A DNA stretch of 64,000 nucleotides. Source: Tillus elongatus (lineage: Eukaryota > Arthropoda > Insecta > Coleoptera > Cleridae). Position numbers and translations under genes: made by a program. The stretch spans positions 78,178,891 to 78,242,890 of the forward strand of contig OZ023270.1 in assembly GCA_964006375.1 (NCBI GenBank), read 5' to 3'. Within the stretch, counting starts at the first letter, position 1. Each line of letters begins with the position of its first letter. Positions 32,667-42,559 of this stretch are shown one piece after another. The notes under the pieces were generated by a model. It did no database searches, was not told the DNA's origin, and saw only the letters and a list, made by a program, of their open reading frames with translations.

Positions 32667-34030
32667 GATGGCAGCGTGTAAAACTTGGTGAGACATTGCT
32701 TCAAGTCTTATTAGCCTTGGAAGAAACGAAAATTGATTATATGTCAATTAGTTTTCTTATAACTGACACCTGTTCATCACGATGTGAAGTTGCGAAAATT
32801 GTCTATAGAGCTCTTATTAAATTCCTTACTCGAGAAGGTTTTCCACCACAAAGCATCAAAGATTGGCTGGATGGAGCGTACGGAGAAAATTCTGGAAAAA
32901 TTCTCCGTCCTACTCTGTAGTAAAAGATTGCTCAAAACGGTTTCGAATGAGGCAGGAGTCCTTGGAAGATGGCGCAAGAACAGGAAGAACGGTGGAAGTG
33001 GTGACGGACAATAAGATCTCGTATCAAGCGATCGGCGCTTGAAAGTGAAACAAATATCAAAAATGTCGAGGCTTTCAGATACAAGCCTTCACCGAATCCT
33101 CCACGAACATTTATGCATGAATAAGTTAATGTAAGATGGGGACCAAACATCTTTCAGTAGTTCAGCGCCGGCATCGTGTTGGATGTGCCTGATCCTTTTT
33201 GGACCTCTGTGGAGAAACCTCTGTGGGCGTGTTAAAAAAAATGTCACAGGGGATGAAACTGTGATTCTCTAATATGACCTTTTGTGCAAAAGGGAGTCGA
33301 TGGAATGGAGGCATAAAGGAGAAGCACCGCCAAGAAAGTTCACGGTCTGTCAGTCGACAAAAAAGTGATTGCTACGATTTTCTAGGTTTCTGAAGGTATT
33401 ATTCTCATAGACTGTAAAGAACGCCGCAGTCAACGGGGCCTAGTATGCAACACTACTGCATAAATTACGACAAAATATTCGGGAGAAAAGACGTGCGAAA
33501 CTGACCAAATAAATAACATAAAATGAGAACATCGGTGGTTCAGGAGTAAGAACGTGTGCCTCTGAATCGAAGTTGAATGTCTGCACGTTCCGCCCTTCGG
33601 AGGGGGCGTAAAGCCGTCGGTCCCGTGTCCATGCGATGTTGGGCACGTTAAACATCCCTACCCTCCTTACAGAAAGGCAGGGGTTCGGCAAAATTCCCAC
33701 CCTGGCGTCGGTGATTGACCATAGTCGCGGAAATAGGCCGACATTAAAGAAACAAAACACACACACTCCATGAAAATGCACCCGTGCACACTACTGGAAT
33801 TGCACAAGCGGTTTCGAACAAGTTGATCACGCTCCGTATAGTCCAGGCATGGCTCCCAGTGACTACCATCTATTTGAAAATTTAAAAAAGAATCTTCGTG
33901 GGCGTGACTACTATCTATTTGGACATTTGAAAAAGGACCTTCGCGGGCACCATTTCAGTGACGACGAACAGGTGAAAGCTGTTTGGACACATTTTAAGGA
34001 CAAACTGAGCGAATATTTTTAGGGGTATCG
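32667..34030 (+). pseudogene. Mariner transposase relic B
   Basis: The N-terminal region gives REGFPPQSIKDWLDGAYGEN and, in shifted frames, the segment equivalent to LSDTSVRRMIYEHL in the 8.6-kb copy. After the SINE, the catalytic C-terminal block appears as APYSPGMAPSDYHLF-like sequence in the correct strand (33,830-33,880). A short internal duplication follows: GACTACCATCTATTTG is repeated at about 33,860 and 33,906. Multiple frameshifts and the two insertions make it inactive. The product would have been a TA-targeting DD34D transposase. Confidence 0.75.
33530..33770 (+). mobile_element. tRNA-derived SINE, copy 2, with box B deleted
   Basis: Begins CGGTGGTTCAGGAGTAAG and continues GTGCCTCTGAATCGAAG, then jumps directly to TTGAATGTCTGCACG, losing about 85 bp that include the box B promoter element. 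The rest follows the 27-kb copy to AATAGGCCGACATTAAAG and (AC)n. It is inserted in the mariner relic; candidate flanking repeats contain AAAATG, but a clean target duplication is not clear. Confidence 0.8.
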
Positions 34031-34135
34031 AATTGTTGCTGAAACGATGTAATAAGTGCATTGATGTTAGGGGGAAATATATTAAAAAATAAAATCTAAT
34101 TTGAGTCTACGGGAAATTTTGGCGCTTAACTCGTA

Positions 34136-34757
34136 AATGTAACGCCGTTTATTAAAAATGTTATAAAAACCATATATGCACGACTGGACCGGACAAGAAG
34201 GGCACTCTTCACATATCTAATATTCGATTTGAGAACGTAAGTGTTTCGGTAATAACACGTAGATACCTCCGAAATTATTGATAATTTACATAATTTTCGT
34301 ATTATACCTTCGCATATAATTATTACACATTTATCACTTGTGGTCTGGGCAAATTACAGTTCTCGTCTTACACAGTTTGTTTACGAATTAAAACGCTGTG
34401 GTAGTTATCTTCTGGTCCCATCATCGTTATTTTTTCTTTGTTGTCTGTTACAGTATGTTATTTTGTGCTGTTAACTTCAGCCCATATGAGGTGAGAAAAA
34501 ACTGCTGTTCGCACCATATGAAGGAGGTTAATACATAACTTATATGATGGCTTGCGTGAGACTAAAAATTAAGCAATACTTCATTCTTTTCTCCTATTTT
34601 CCGCCAAGGATATTGATGAGCAATAGCATGACTTTTTACTTAGTCTCTCGTTATTCTAACTAGTCATCGATTTTTAATCCACAAAACTGGCAGATTTTCA
34701 GACACGATGCTTTTCGTCGATTTGGTTCTCGTGTTTCTTCAATTTGGTCTTAAGTTA
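34136..34757. other. No gene seen
   Basis: Sequence between two mariner relics. Nothing recognised. Confidence 0.4.
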
Positions 34758-34759
34758 TA

Positions 34760-35160
34760 CGAGGAGGCATTGAAAAGTACTTAGCCTACGTTAAGAAAGG
34801 CGGTAATATTATAAAACAAAATTTTATTTGTTCAATATAATCTCCTCTAAGACTTACACAATTTAGCAGAACGCTGATAATGCAATTCTAAAGCTTTTAA
34901 AAATGCTTTATCTTGTTCTTCAAACCACCCTTAATGACATCGTTGTGTGTTGAATATCGTTTAGTTTTCAAGGGTTTTTTGAGCCTTGAAAATAAATAAT
35001 AGTCTAATGGTGCTAAATCTGGAAAATACGTTGGATATTCAATCAATTCAAATCCAGTATTAGGAGAACCAACGACTTGTGAGCAGAGCCATTGTCTTGC
35101 AGAAAGAGCACACTTCTGGCCAGTGTTCTGTGCTGTTTTTCCACAATTTTCTTTCAAAAT
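34760..35160 (-). pseudogene. Mariner transposase 3'-end fragment
   Basis: Minus strand. The C-terminal part reads GFELIEYPTYFPDLAPLDYY, then LFSRLKKPLKTKRYSTHNDV, the third catalytic block and tail of a mariner transposase. The terminal repeat CGAGGAGGCATTGAAAAG preceded by TA lies at 34,758-34,760. Only about the last 400 bp of the element remain. The terminal repeat differs from the 8-kb and 31-kb mariners, so this is a separate family. Confidence 0.8.
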
Positions 35161-35546
35161 TTAGTTAGAAACTCACTATATTATGTATTATAGATTGACG
35201 GTTATTATAACTTGCTCTAGAAAGTATAGAATACTTTTCAATAATATGTAACCTGTTTTCACAGTCTTTGATGCTAACTCTGAATATGTTTGTTAGAAAA
35301 TATGTAATTTCATCTGGAATTATTAGTTCTGCGCCGTTTATCAAGATGTTGTTGATGGCAGGTTGGACATCAGTTTTCCTCTTCAATATTAATTGCAGTA
35401 TTGACTCGGAGATGATTCGAAGCTGAGTCAAAATATATGGAGTTTGTAATACAAAGTGATTTCTTTAAGTCGAAGCTCTCAGTTGTCGGCCGTTATTGCC
35501 CTTAAAATACCAATTATATTAGCAATAACGTGTAACGGCTCCCTAC

Positions 35547-35548
<2 letters not shown>
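35161..35548. other. No recognised gene
   Basis: A minus-strand frame of 88 codons (35,165-35,431) abuts the mariner fragment but matches no family I recognise. It may be chance. Confidence 0.35.

Positions 35549-35630
<82 letters not shown>
35549..35630. repeat. (TA)n microsatellite
   Basis: About 82 bp of TA. Confidence 0.95.
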
Positions 35631-35635
<5 letters not shown>

Positions 35636-35884
35636 TGTGCATAAGTAACGCAAATATGTAGAGATTGTTTGCGACCATCTGGTGGCACTATCCTCATTTT
35701 TTTAAGCACCCCCCTTCTGGAGGGTGACAACCGTTTAATTTCTTAAATAGCAACATGGGTCATGCGACATATTTTTGGAAACTGTATTCAGCGTACTTTT
35801 TGATGGTATTAATTATTTTAAAGTTACCTTTGGCAAAAAACAACAAACAGCTCTCCGTAAAATTTATTTGGGAAAATGGTAATA

Positions 35885-36834
35885 TCCTACTTTATTGAAG
35901 ACGCTCAAATTGAGCCGGTTAAACTTCTTGACAATAGTAAAGCCTCTTGTCGAACTGATGAATCGTGTTTTTCAGTGATCCGTTAGGCACTTGTTCAAAG
36001 GCCATCTCAATTCGGTCTCGCAACTGTTCAAAATTCACAGGCATATCGTTGTAAATAACGTTTTCTAAATGACCCCAGAGAAAAAATAGTGTGAACACAA
36101 ATCTGAAGATCTAGCTGGCCACTAAATGGTTCCTCTTCTGCCATCCATCCGCTAGGAAATGTACGGTATTCCCTTACCTCTCGACTAAAATGAGGTGGGT
36201 CACCATCCTGTTGGAAGTAGACATTGGGTAAATCATTTTGAAACAAAACTCTGATGCGGGCCCAATATCTTATCGGTATAATCTAAGCTAGCGTGGACCT
36301 GTTAACTCTTCAAATAAGAAGTGTCCAATTGCATGATAACTAACAATTCCGGCCCATACATTCAGTTGTTGAGAATATTTGGTATGAATTTCTTCCATCC
36401 AATGGAGGTTACTGTCAGACCAATATCGACAACTGTATCTATTTGCACTACCATTAAGGCAAAAGACAGCTTCATCAGAGAAAACAACGCAGTTTAAAAA
36501 AATCTCTGTTTTGTTGAATAATCTGAATTATTTGTTCACAAAATTCGATCCATCCATCATAATCCTCTACAAAGAGTTATTGCAGGTTATGAACCTTATG
36601 GGGCAAATGCTTTCCACGATGCAAAATCTGCTGTACAGAAAGTCTGAACATATCGATCGTTCCAGCAAGTTTCAATGCAGAAGTTTTGATAGTTTCTTGT
36701 ACAGCAAGCAATATATCCAGCGTTTTTTTTTGTCCAAAGCAGAAGCTACAGGGCGGCTGGACTTTAGGCGATCCTCTACGTTCCATGCTTCAGTAAATTT
36801 GCAGTGAAGTCTGCTTACCGTAGGCCTGCTAAGG
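35885..36834 (-). pseudogene. DDE transposase relic with N-terminal helix-turn-helix
   Basis: Minus strand, N- to C-terminal: RPTVSRLHCKFTEAWNVEDR (helix-turn-helix, 36,770-36,830), LSVQQILHRGKHLPHKVHNL (second helix-turn-helix, about 36,577-36,650), a first-Asp region near 36,470, NVYFQQDGDPPHFSREVREY (second Asp block, about 36,200) and a C-terminal tail ending near 35,890. Frameshifts separate the blocks. This is the nearest to complete of the Tc1/mariner-IS630-type relics here. The 5' side is interrupted by a 250-bp foldback insertion at 36,847. Confidence 0.75.
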
Positions 36835-36846
36835 GTGGGCGGTCAG

Positions 36847-37096
36847 ATAGGTACACTTGAAGAACCCAAATCACCACAACACATATTTTAAAAAAGAGCT
36901 TAAGATCGTTTCACTGGCCACGTCAGCATCATCAGAGGATAAAAAATTCTATTCTGGAGTAGAATTTTGCATTCTCTGATGATGCTGACGTGGTCAGTGA
37001 AACGATCGTAATGTCTTTTTTAAAATATGTATTGTGGTGATTTGGGTTCTTCAAGTGTACTTATCAGTGCTCATCACAGGTTCCAGTTTTCACATA
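36847..37096. mobile_element. 250-bp foldback Penelope-type insertion with a 12-bp target duplication
   Basis: Arms of about 90 bp (36,848-36,940 and 36,965-37,058) share GTACACTTGAAGAACCCAAA, ATCGTTTCACTG and ACGTCAGCATCATCAGAG with their complements. GTGGGCGGTCAG at 36,835-36,846 and 37,097-37,108 is a perfect target-site duplication, which shows that the inverted structure inserted as a unit. Each arm has CTGATGA, a CTGAC/GTCAG hairpin and GAAACGATC in hammerhead order; stem I is poor. Diverged relatives lie at 11.4, 13.0 and 14.9 kb. Confidence 0.8.
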
Positions 37097-37103
37097 GTGG
37101 GCG

Positions 37104-37129
37104 GTCAGGTCAGGTCAGGTCAGGTCAGA
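37104..37129. repeat. (GGTCA)n short tandem repeat
   Basis: About four to five units of GGTCA immediately after the target duplication of the foldback insertion. Confidence 0.85.
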
Positions 37130-38160
37130 GTTAAAACTGCCGGTTTTTTTACCATAAATGATGTAATCTCATTTTAGAGGTATTCGAAATCTTAGTTTGG
37201 ATTCACTGTTCTGTTAAAGTTTTCTTTATGTTACGTAATTTTTTTAATAAAATAAAGTTAAAGTTATCATGCTTTTATTTTGCAGTAATGTCCTGCTAAC
37301 ATTGCTTCTTCAAAGATTTTTCAAACTTTAAGTATTAAATTTTAGATAGACTTCCCCTATTGGCTATTCAATCAATAATTATTACCAAATGTATATTTAA
37401 GTACAGGATATCCAAGTATCTTTTCGAAGAAATGACTGTTACTTAATTGGCAGACGCCCGTCAAAACAATTACGACATAACTTGATTAGCTCTATGAAAT
37501 AACAACTGTTGAAGCTCATTTCTACACTTTCTATCAATTGAGGAGAGAAAAATGTCAATTAAATACATAATTAACCAATAAATTGCAAAGATAATATTTA
37601 AATATTATGTACTGAAAAAATCGAACTTTATCATCGCCATTTTATTTATTACTTTAATGTGTGTGTTTATTTTTAAATTATTGTTTTCATGTTCATAAAT
37701 CTAAATGATGTTGCTTATTTTAGACATTATCCCATTATAAAAAAGGATCCTGATATGGTGTCCAATATTAAGACGTCTGTATGAAAAAAGAGTGTGAAAA
37801 ACAAAATCTTCTTATCGCCATCTGTTTTAAAGCTTTGCCTAATCTAATAACAAATAACAACCAATGTGGTGCTAAATTACACACAATTTTAACCAAAATA
37901 ATACAACTCAGGATGCCTATATATACTGTGTCCCATAAAAATGTACACATAAACATGAAACAAATGTATGAAGACAAAGTCATCGTTTTTGATAAGCTAC
38001 ATAATAACCGATTAATTATCTTGCTGTTTAGAACCTCTGAAGGTTCCGAAAAATATCAAAAAATATTTTCAGTATTGTGTCAATTGAAGTGAAAACATCA
38101 TGGCTAGGTATGGATGCTCAAAAAAGCGATGCGCATTTGGTTCCTTGATACATAATTCAA
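37130..38160. other. No gene seen
   Basis: AT-rich, apparently single-copy DNA. The frame at 37,781-38,092 (+) has no recognised domain. Confidence 0.35.
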
Positions 38161-38376
38161 ATCCCTGGCCTACTCAGTGAGTGGTGGACGTGCCGCCACC
38201 TAGTTGCGGAACCAAGTAGTATGCTGTCACGCCAGCTCCAAATAACACAAAGTGTTAAAAAAATAGAGACTGGATACAACTAACTAACAATTTAGAAAAT
38301 TGGCAGCCCTGGCCCATTTCTACCCCAATATAGGGACAAAGTATGTAAGACTCGATGCATTTTCGCAACAATTAGA

Positions 38377-38419
38377 ACCGTAGACCGGTTTCGCTCTCAT
38401 TAGAGCTCTTCAGTACGGC
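38377..38419 (-). ncRNA. Hammerhead ribozyme, left arm
   Basis: Minus strand, in order: stem I GCCGTA, CTGAAGA (38,413-38,407), stem II GCTCT/AGAGC with loop AATG, GAA, stem III AC/GT enclosing CG, cleavage base C at 38,383, stem I return TACGGT. Stem I pairs 6 of 6 (one G-U), stem II 5 of 5, and the first stem II pair is the canonical G-C. Every conserved core nucleotide is present. Predicted cleavage falls between 38,383 and 38,382. Short stem III is the known hallmark of Penelope-like element hammerheads. Confidence 0.8.
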
Positions 38420-38543
38420 ATACTAACTGTAGCAAAAATGCACCAAAAGTAATACGGCTATCGTATAGCCAGTCTCAAAATACTCAGTGAGTGGTGGACG
38501 TGTAACCGTATTACTTTTGGTGCATTTTTGCTACAATTAGTAT

Positions 38544-38586
38544 GCCGTACTGAAGAGTTCTAATGAGAGCGAAACCGGTCTACGGT
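38544..38586 (+). ncRNA. Hammerhead ribozyme, right arm
   Basis: Stem I GCCGTA (38,544-38,549), CTGAAGA (38,550-38,556), stem II GTTCT (38,557-38,561) with AGAGC (38,566-38,570) and loop AATG, GAA (38,571-38,573), A-C-CG-G-T stem III, cleavage base C at 38,580, TACGGT (38,581-38,586). Compared with the left arm, one stem II pair has become G-U while pairing is kept. Predicted cleavage is between 38,580 and 38,581. Confidence 0.8.
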
Positions 38587-38797
38587 TCTAATTGTTGCGA
38601 AAATGCATCTAGGCTTACATACTTTGTGCCTATATTGGGGTAGAAATAGGCCAGGGCTGACAATTTTCTAAATTGTTAGTTAGTTGTATCCAGTTTCTAT
38701 TTTTTTAACACTTTGTGTTATTTGGAGCTGGCGTGACAGCATACTACTTGGTTCCGCAACTAGGTGGCGGCACGTCCACCACTGACTGAGTATTTTG

Positions 38798-39764
38798 AAG
38801 ACTTTTTGACTTTTTTGACTACTTTTATGTCGAGTAGCGTTCAAATCACCTTGATATCTCGAATAGTGACGAAGCTATTTAGGTCAGATACTGAAAAAAA
38901 AAATCCCCGTAACTACTGCAAAATTTAAGCTTATAAAGCAATAGTAATAACAAGTAATAAGTAATCGAAAAAGGAAAGCCCCAATATAATGATATTTTTA
39001 ACTCGCGTAAACTTAATGATTGGAATGTATACATATCTGAGCTTGAAAAATCATTTAACGGAACATTGCAACGACCAACATTATGTGCATAAATATATTT
39101 TGAGCTAAATAAAGTATTAGTGTGTTTAGGGCTTGGCACCGATTTCAAACAGATAAGTAGGTAGCGCATATAATAATATTTCATTTAGATTAATTTTCGT
39201 GTTTTAAATTAAAGCTCTAATCAAATTATTTCTTGCTTTTTAGTGCCCGTTTTGAAGTCGGTTTAATTTTTTTATAAAATTTGTGTATTTATCATTTTTA
39301 TAGTGTAAACATACGGACGTAGTAAGTACGGTATTAGAAAACTGCTATAATATAATCAAAGTGTCGTATTAGAGTAGAAGTTTAAGAGGATTTCCCTCGA
39401 TTTCCCTGATATTCCGTCATCAGATCCTGACTTGATGAAAATGGAGTACACCGTTTTAAACACACAAAAAATATTTTTTAAATTGGTCCACAATTGACAA
39501 AACTATCAATGAACATACAAAAAAATAATTTTTGAGGATTTCCCTAGATTTCCCTGAGATCACATCATAAGATCCTCACTTGGTGAAAATGGCACCACCT
39601 CAGGAGTACACCCTCTCAAACAAAAACTGATTTTTTAAAATTGGCCCACAACTGACGAAATTATCGGTGAACATAAAATAAAAACAAGACATACAGACGA
39701 ACATAGAACCTACTCTGTCGGTTATATATCATACATTTCAATTGAAAACTTCTCCGTCTTAGTG
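38798..39764. other. No gene seen; one internal duplicated phrase
   Basis: GAGGATTTCCCTCGATTTCC (about 39,388) and GAGGATTTCCCTAGATTTCC (about 39,534), each followed by a similar ATCATAAGATCCT-like stretch, form an imperfect tandem duplication of about 145 bp. No coding motif. Confidence 0.45.
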
Positions 39765-39851
39765 AATTTTCGTAGAAAAAGTGGGGAGATCACCATTTTT
39801 GAAAACATTTTTTCAAATGAGCGTATCCGGGGTCAGTTTTAATTTTTTTAT

Positions 39852-39856
<5 letters not shown>
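39765..39856 (+). mobile_element. Composite element hairpin-end module
   Basis: AGTGAATTTTCGTAG, GGGGAGATCACCATTTTTGA, AAATGAGCG and ATCCGGGGTCAGTTTTAAT lead into a (TA)n tract. Confidence 0.6.

Positions 39857-39930
<74 letters not shown>
39857..39930. repeat. (TA)n microsatellite
   Basis: About 74 bp of TA between a composite-element module and a Penelope-like element. Confidence 0.95.
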
Positions 39931-39934
<4 letters not shown>

Positions 39935-40310
39935 ATACTTGGTTCTCGGGTTGAACCGCGTCCAGAATTTATTAAAACTCGACGTTTCGGTTCCTGTTTT
40001 GGAGCCATTTTCAAGAGGTAAAGGAAATATGTAAGGACACTCTAAGGCCTCAATCAACCTACTCCTTAGAGCAGTGGAAAAAGGTAGGTTGGGTTGTTAT
40101 AGCTGAATTACGGGGCCTCAATCTGCCTACTCCTTGAATCTCGCTGGAGATCGCCTCTAAAGTCTCAGGCCTCAGACGCATCTGACAGTTCGTTGCAAGT
40201 CTTGTATTGTATGTAGCGTTCCGTCTACCTGCTTCGTTATCAGTGAAGTAGTCGGGTCACAGTCAATTAAGTCAGGGGCTTTGGTCATGGCACTTAAAGG
40301 ACTAAGAGGA
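39931..40310 (-). mobile_element. Penelope-like element 3' untranslated/terminal segment
   Basis: Downstream (minus strand) of the GIY-YIG frame. It carries GAGACTTTAGAGGCGATCTC, GAGCGGTGGAAAAAGG-like, CTTGAAAATGGCTCC, GGAACCGAAACGTCGAG and CGCGGTTCAACCCGAGAACC, ending at (TA)n. The same ordered phrases recur at 16.9-17.2 and 58.9-59.1 kb. Confidence 0.7.
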
Positions 40311-40840
40311 TTACCGGCATTGGTTGAGACAGATAAGGGGGCAATGAAATTGTCTATTGGATTTTTTTTTTTGTGTTTGTAATGAAGATATAATAGGTTT
40401 CCAAGTAATCTGAAGGCGAAGACCATCATCTCTCTTATTTAAACAATCAGGACGTTTTTTGATATCGATTGCTTCGCGGATAATTCTAGTTTTGAAGTTG
40501 TAAACCGGTGCTATTGTTTTGACATTATCGAAGTCTATTTTGTGTCCTGTATGAATATGATGCATAGCCAGCGCCGATGAGGGGTCGGATTTTCTAACTG
40601 CGAGGGTGTGTTCATATATTCTACTGTGGATGCGTCTATTTTGTCCTACATAAGTTCGGGAACAGTCGGAACAAGGAATTTCGTAAACTCCGTGGGATTC
40701 GTATCCTTGGGAGTTTTTATCAGATTTGACAGTTTTTGCTCTGATGTTAATATGGTTTTGATATTATGGGTTCTAAAAATTCAGCTGATTTTGTCGGTGA
40801 CACCTTTGATGAATGGTAAAAACGCTGTGTGTTGTTGTGT
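40311..40840 (-). pseudogene. Penelope-like element GIY-YIG endonuclease relic
   Basis: C-terminal endonuclease domain of a Penelope-like retroelement, which nicks target DNA for reverse transcription. On the minus strand an open frame reads HGVYEIPCSDCSRTYVGQ, containing the GIY-YIG pair as GVY...YVG and the CxxC of Penelope endonucleases. RIYEHTLAVRKSDPSSALA and MHHIHTGHKIDFDNV follow, then NFKTRIIREAIDI and the terminal NKRDDGLRLQITWKP. Upstream, in a shifted frame, lies IFRTHNIKTILTSEQKLSNL. The reverse transcriptase is absent. A partial inverted second copy lies just upstream at 40,975. Confidence 0.85.
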
Positions 40841-40974
40841 GGACTCAATCTGTTCTTGTTGTGGTGTAGTGGTTTATTGTTATACTTTTCTAATGTTTCG
40901 TGGTATGTGATTGTTGTCGTATCCGTTTTCTAGCAATGTCTGTCTTAAAAAGTTATTTTTATTTTTATTTTATT

Positions 40975-41077
40975 TTATTAATTTTTAGAACCCAGAATAT
41001 CAAAACCGTATTCACATCAGAGCTAAAACTGTCAAATCTGATAAAAACTTCCAAGGATACGATTCCAAACGAATCCC

Positions 41078-41083
<6 letters not shown>
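40975..41083 (+). pseudogene. Second Penelope-like fragment, opposite orientation
   Basis: FRTQNIKTVFTSELKLSNLI, then KTSKDTIPNESHG read on the plus strand, is the segment just before the GIY motif in the minus-strand copy. It stops exactly at HG, where the (TA)n tract begins. The two copies lie in inverted orientation about 180 bp apart, an arrangement known for Penelope-like insertions. Confidence 0.75.

Positions 41084-41168
<85 letters not shown>
41082..41168. repeat. (TA)n microsatellite
   Basis: About 87 bp of TA joining a Penelope-like fragment to a composite-element right half. Confidence 0.95.
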
Positions 41169-41172
<4 letters not shown>

Positions 41173-41497
41173 TGTATCACACCGACAACTCAAAAAAAAT
41201 TGGCCGATTTTTATAAAATTTGGCGTGCGCTTTCCTTTGGTAAGTGGCTTGGATAAGTTAGTTAGCCAGGAAAATCGGACCAGGTTTTCCGTGAAAATAT
41301 TGGCTTTTCTTTCGGAAAAGAATTGTATCTTAAAAAATAAAAAGCGATGGTAACTAAATTTGGTACGTAAGTTTATGATATAAAAGGTAGACTATATCTA
41401 TACCATTTATATCTCTAGTTACAAGTTATAAAAACATATTTGGTGCCAGATCATTTCTATAAAAATTCACTACCATAACGCACTTGCTGCGTCCAGA
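41169..41497 (+). mobile_element. Composite element, right half
   Basis: GTATCACACCGACAACTC, GTAAGTGGCTTGGATAAG, TTAGCCAGGAAAATCGG and the terminus CGCACTTGCTGCGTCCAGA. The middle region is shorter than in copy 2. Confidence 0.7.
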
Positions 41498-42559
41498 CTT
41501 TTTTCTACGTTGGTTAAATATTGAATGCTAGCGTAATCTCTGATAATACTTACTTCTGGGACACTCTATAATCCCAGATAATCAGCTGTCCACATTGATC
41601 TGACCCGAACCTTTCACCCTTAGACTTGTTCAGAGATAAGGCTAACATGGCTTTTGTCGACATATGTGAACTTTACGACATAAAAATCTATCTCTTATAA
41701 TAAATTAGTCGAGATAATTTTTTAATGTTTCCACGATGTTGGAGGTTTATCAACTGTTCTAACTGAAACCATTTGTCATTTTAATTCTCTCGACGTTCAA
41801 TTTGCTGGAAAAATTTATATGAATTTTTATTATGGTTTCACTGATAACATCACAGACAAAGATTTATATTTTCTATGGGATTTAATAATTATTTCGTCAC
41901 GAATAGTGTGATATATTGTTAGTGTAGTTTGTCCTATTATAAATGAGACACGTTGTAAATTTTAACTAACATTTACTGTTTCTGAATATATTAGAAAATT
42001 TGGGTCGGCTGAAATTGTCAAGGCTTTTCCCTTGTTGTCCTAGATGCAAAATATGTGTCACTTCTTGTTGTTAGTGCAACACATTCTCTTATAAAGTGAG
42101 TTTAAATTTTAAAGTAAACTTATTATAGTACTTACAAGTATTTTTTGTAAAACTCATTCTTAAGATTCACGGATTGTTTTTGTTTTTTTGTTTTTGTGTT
42201 TGGCTTCGTACTGTTAACCCAGTTCATATAGCCACTTTATGGGTTGTTGTTGCCCTAAGGTAGTGAAGATGTTCCATACTAAATGCAGATGTAGTTACTT
42301 TTTCTCTGGATTTACAAATCTTTATTGTTCTCTGCAGCCAGTTTCGTCTTTAACGGCATCGTCACGAAGCGGAATATTCAAAATATCTGTAAGATGGTCG
42401 CCTGATAAATTCGTGTCCTAAAGTACATAATGATGACTAATCATTTATCTATTGGAAGTGCTAATTGCTATACTTATTCTTAGTATAAATATTGAGTTCA
42501 TTGTATTTAGGAGTACTTACTGAGACAAACACCATCATGTCAGTGGATTCTGAAAAGTT
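41498..42559. other. No gene seen
   Basis: Single-copy AT-rich DNA within this window. No recognised motif. Confidence 0.4.

Larger units (their letters stand above)
31147..34133 (+). mobile_element. Mariner element split by a LINE and a SINE
   Basis: Terminal inverted repeats CGAGGTAAGCGCCAAAATTT (31,147 on) and the complement of CGAGTTAAGCGCCAAAATTT (ending 34,133) are bounded by TA at 31,145-31,146 and 34,134-34,135, the mariner target. Removing the LINE (31,190-32,654 plus one target copy) and the SINE (about 33,530-33,770) leaves about 1.26 kb, the normal size of a mariner. Order of events: mariner first, then LINE and SINE. Confidence 0.85.
38168..38797. mobile_element. Long foldback element with two opposed hammerhead ribozymes
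   Basis: Arms of about 290 bp (about 38,168-38,455 and 38,498-38,797) are near-perfect reverse complements. Shared blocks include CTCAGTGAGTGGTGGACG, AGCTGGCGTGACAGCATAC, CAATATTGGGGTAGAAA-like and GCCGTACTGAAGAG. The short centre repeats AAAATACTCAGTGAGTGG once more, so the unit looks like two copies of one terminal repeat joined head to head. Each arm contains a complete hammerhead motif pointing outward, the left on the minus strand and the right on the plus strand. There is no open frame. A transcript would form a hairpin of about 290 bp, a possible source of endogenous siRNA. Confidence 0.8.
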
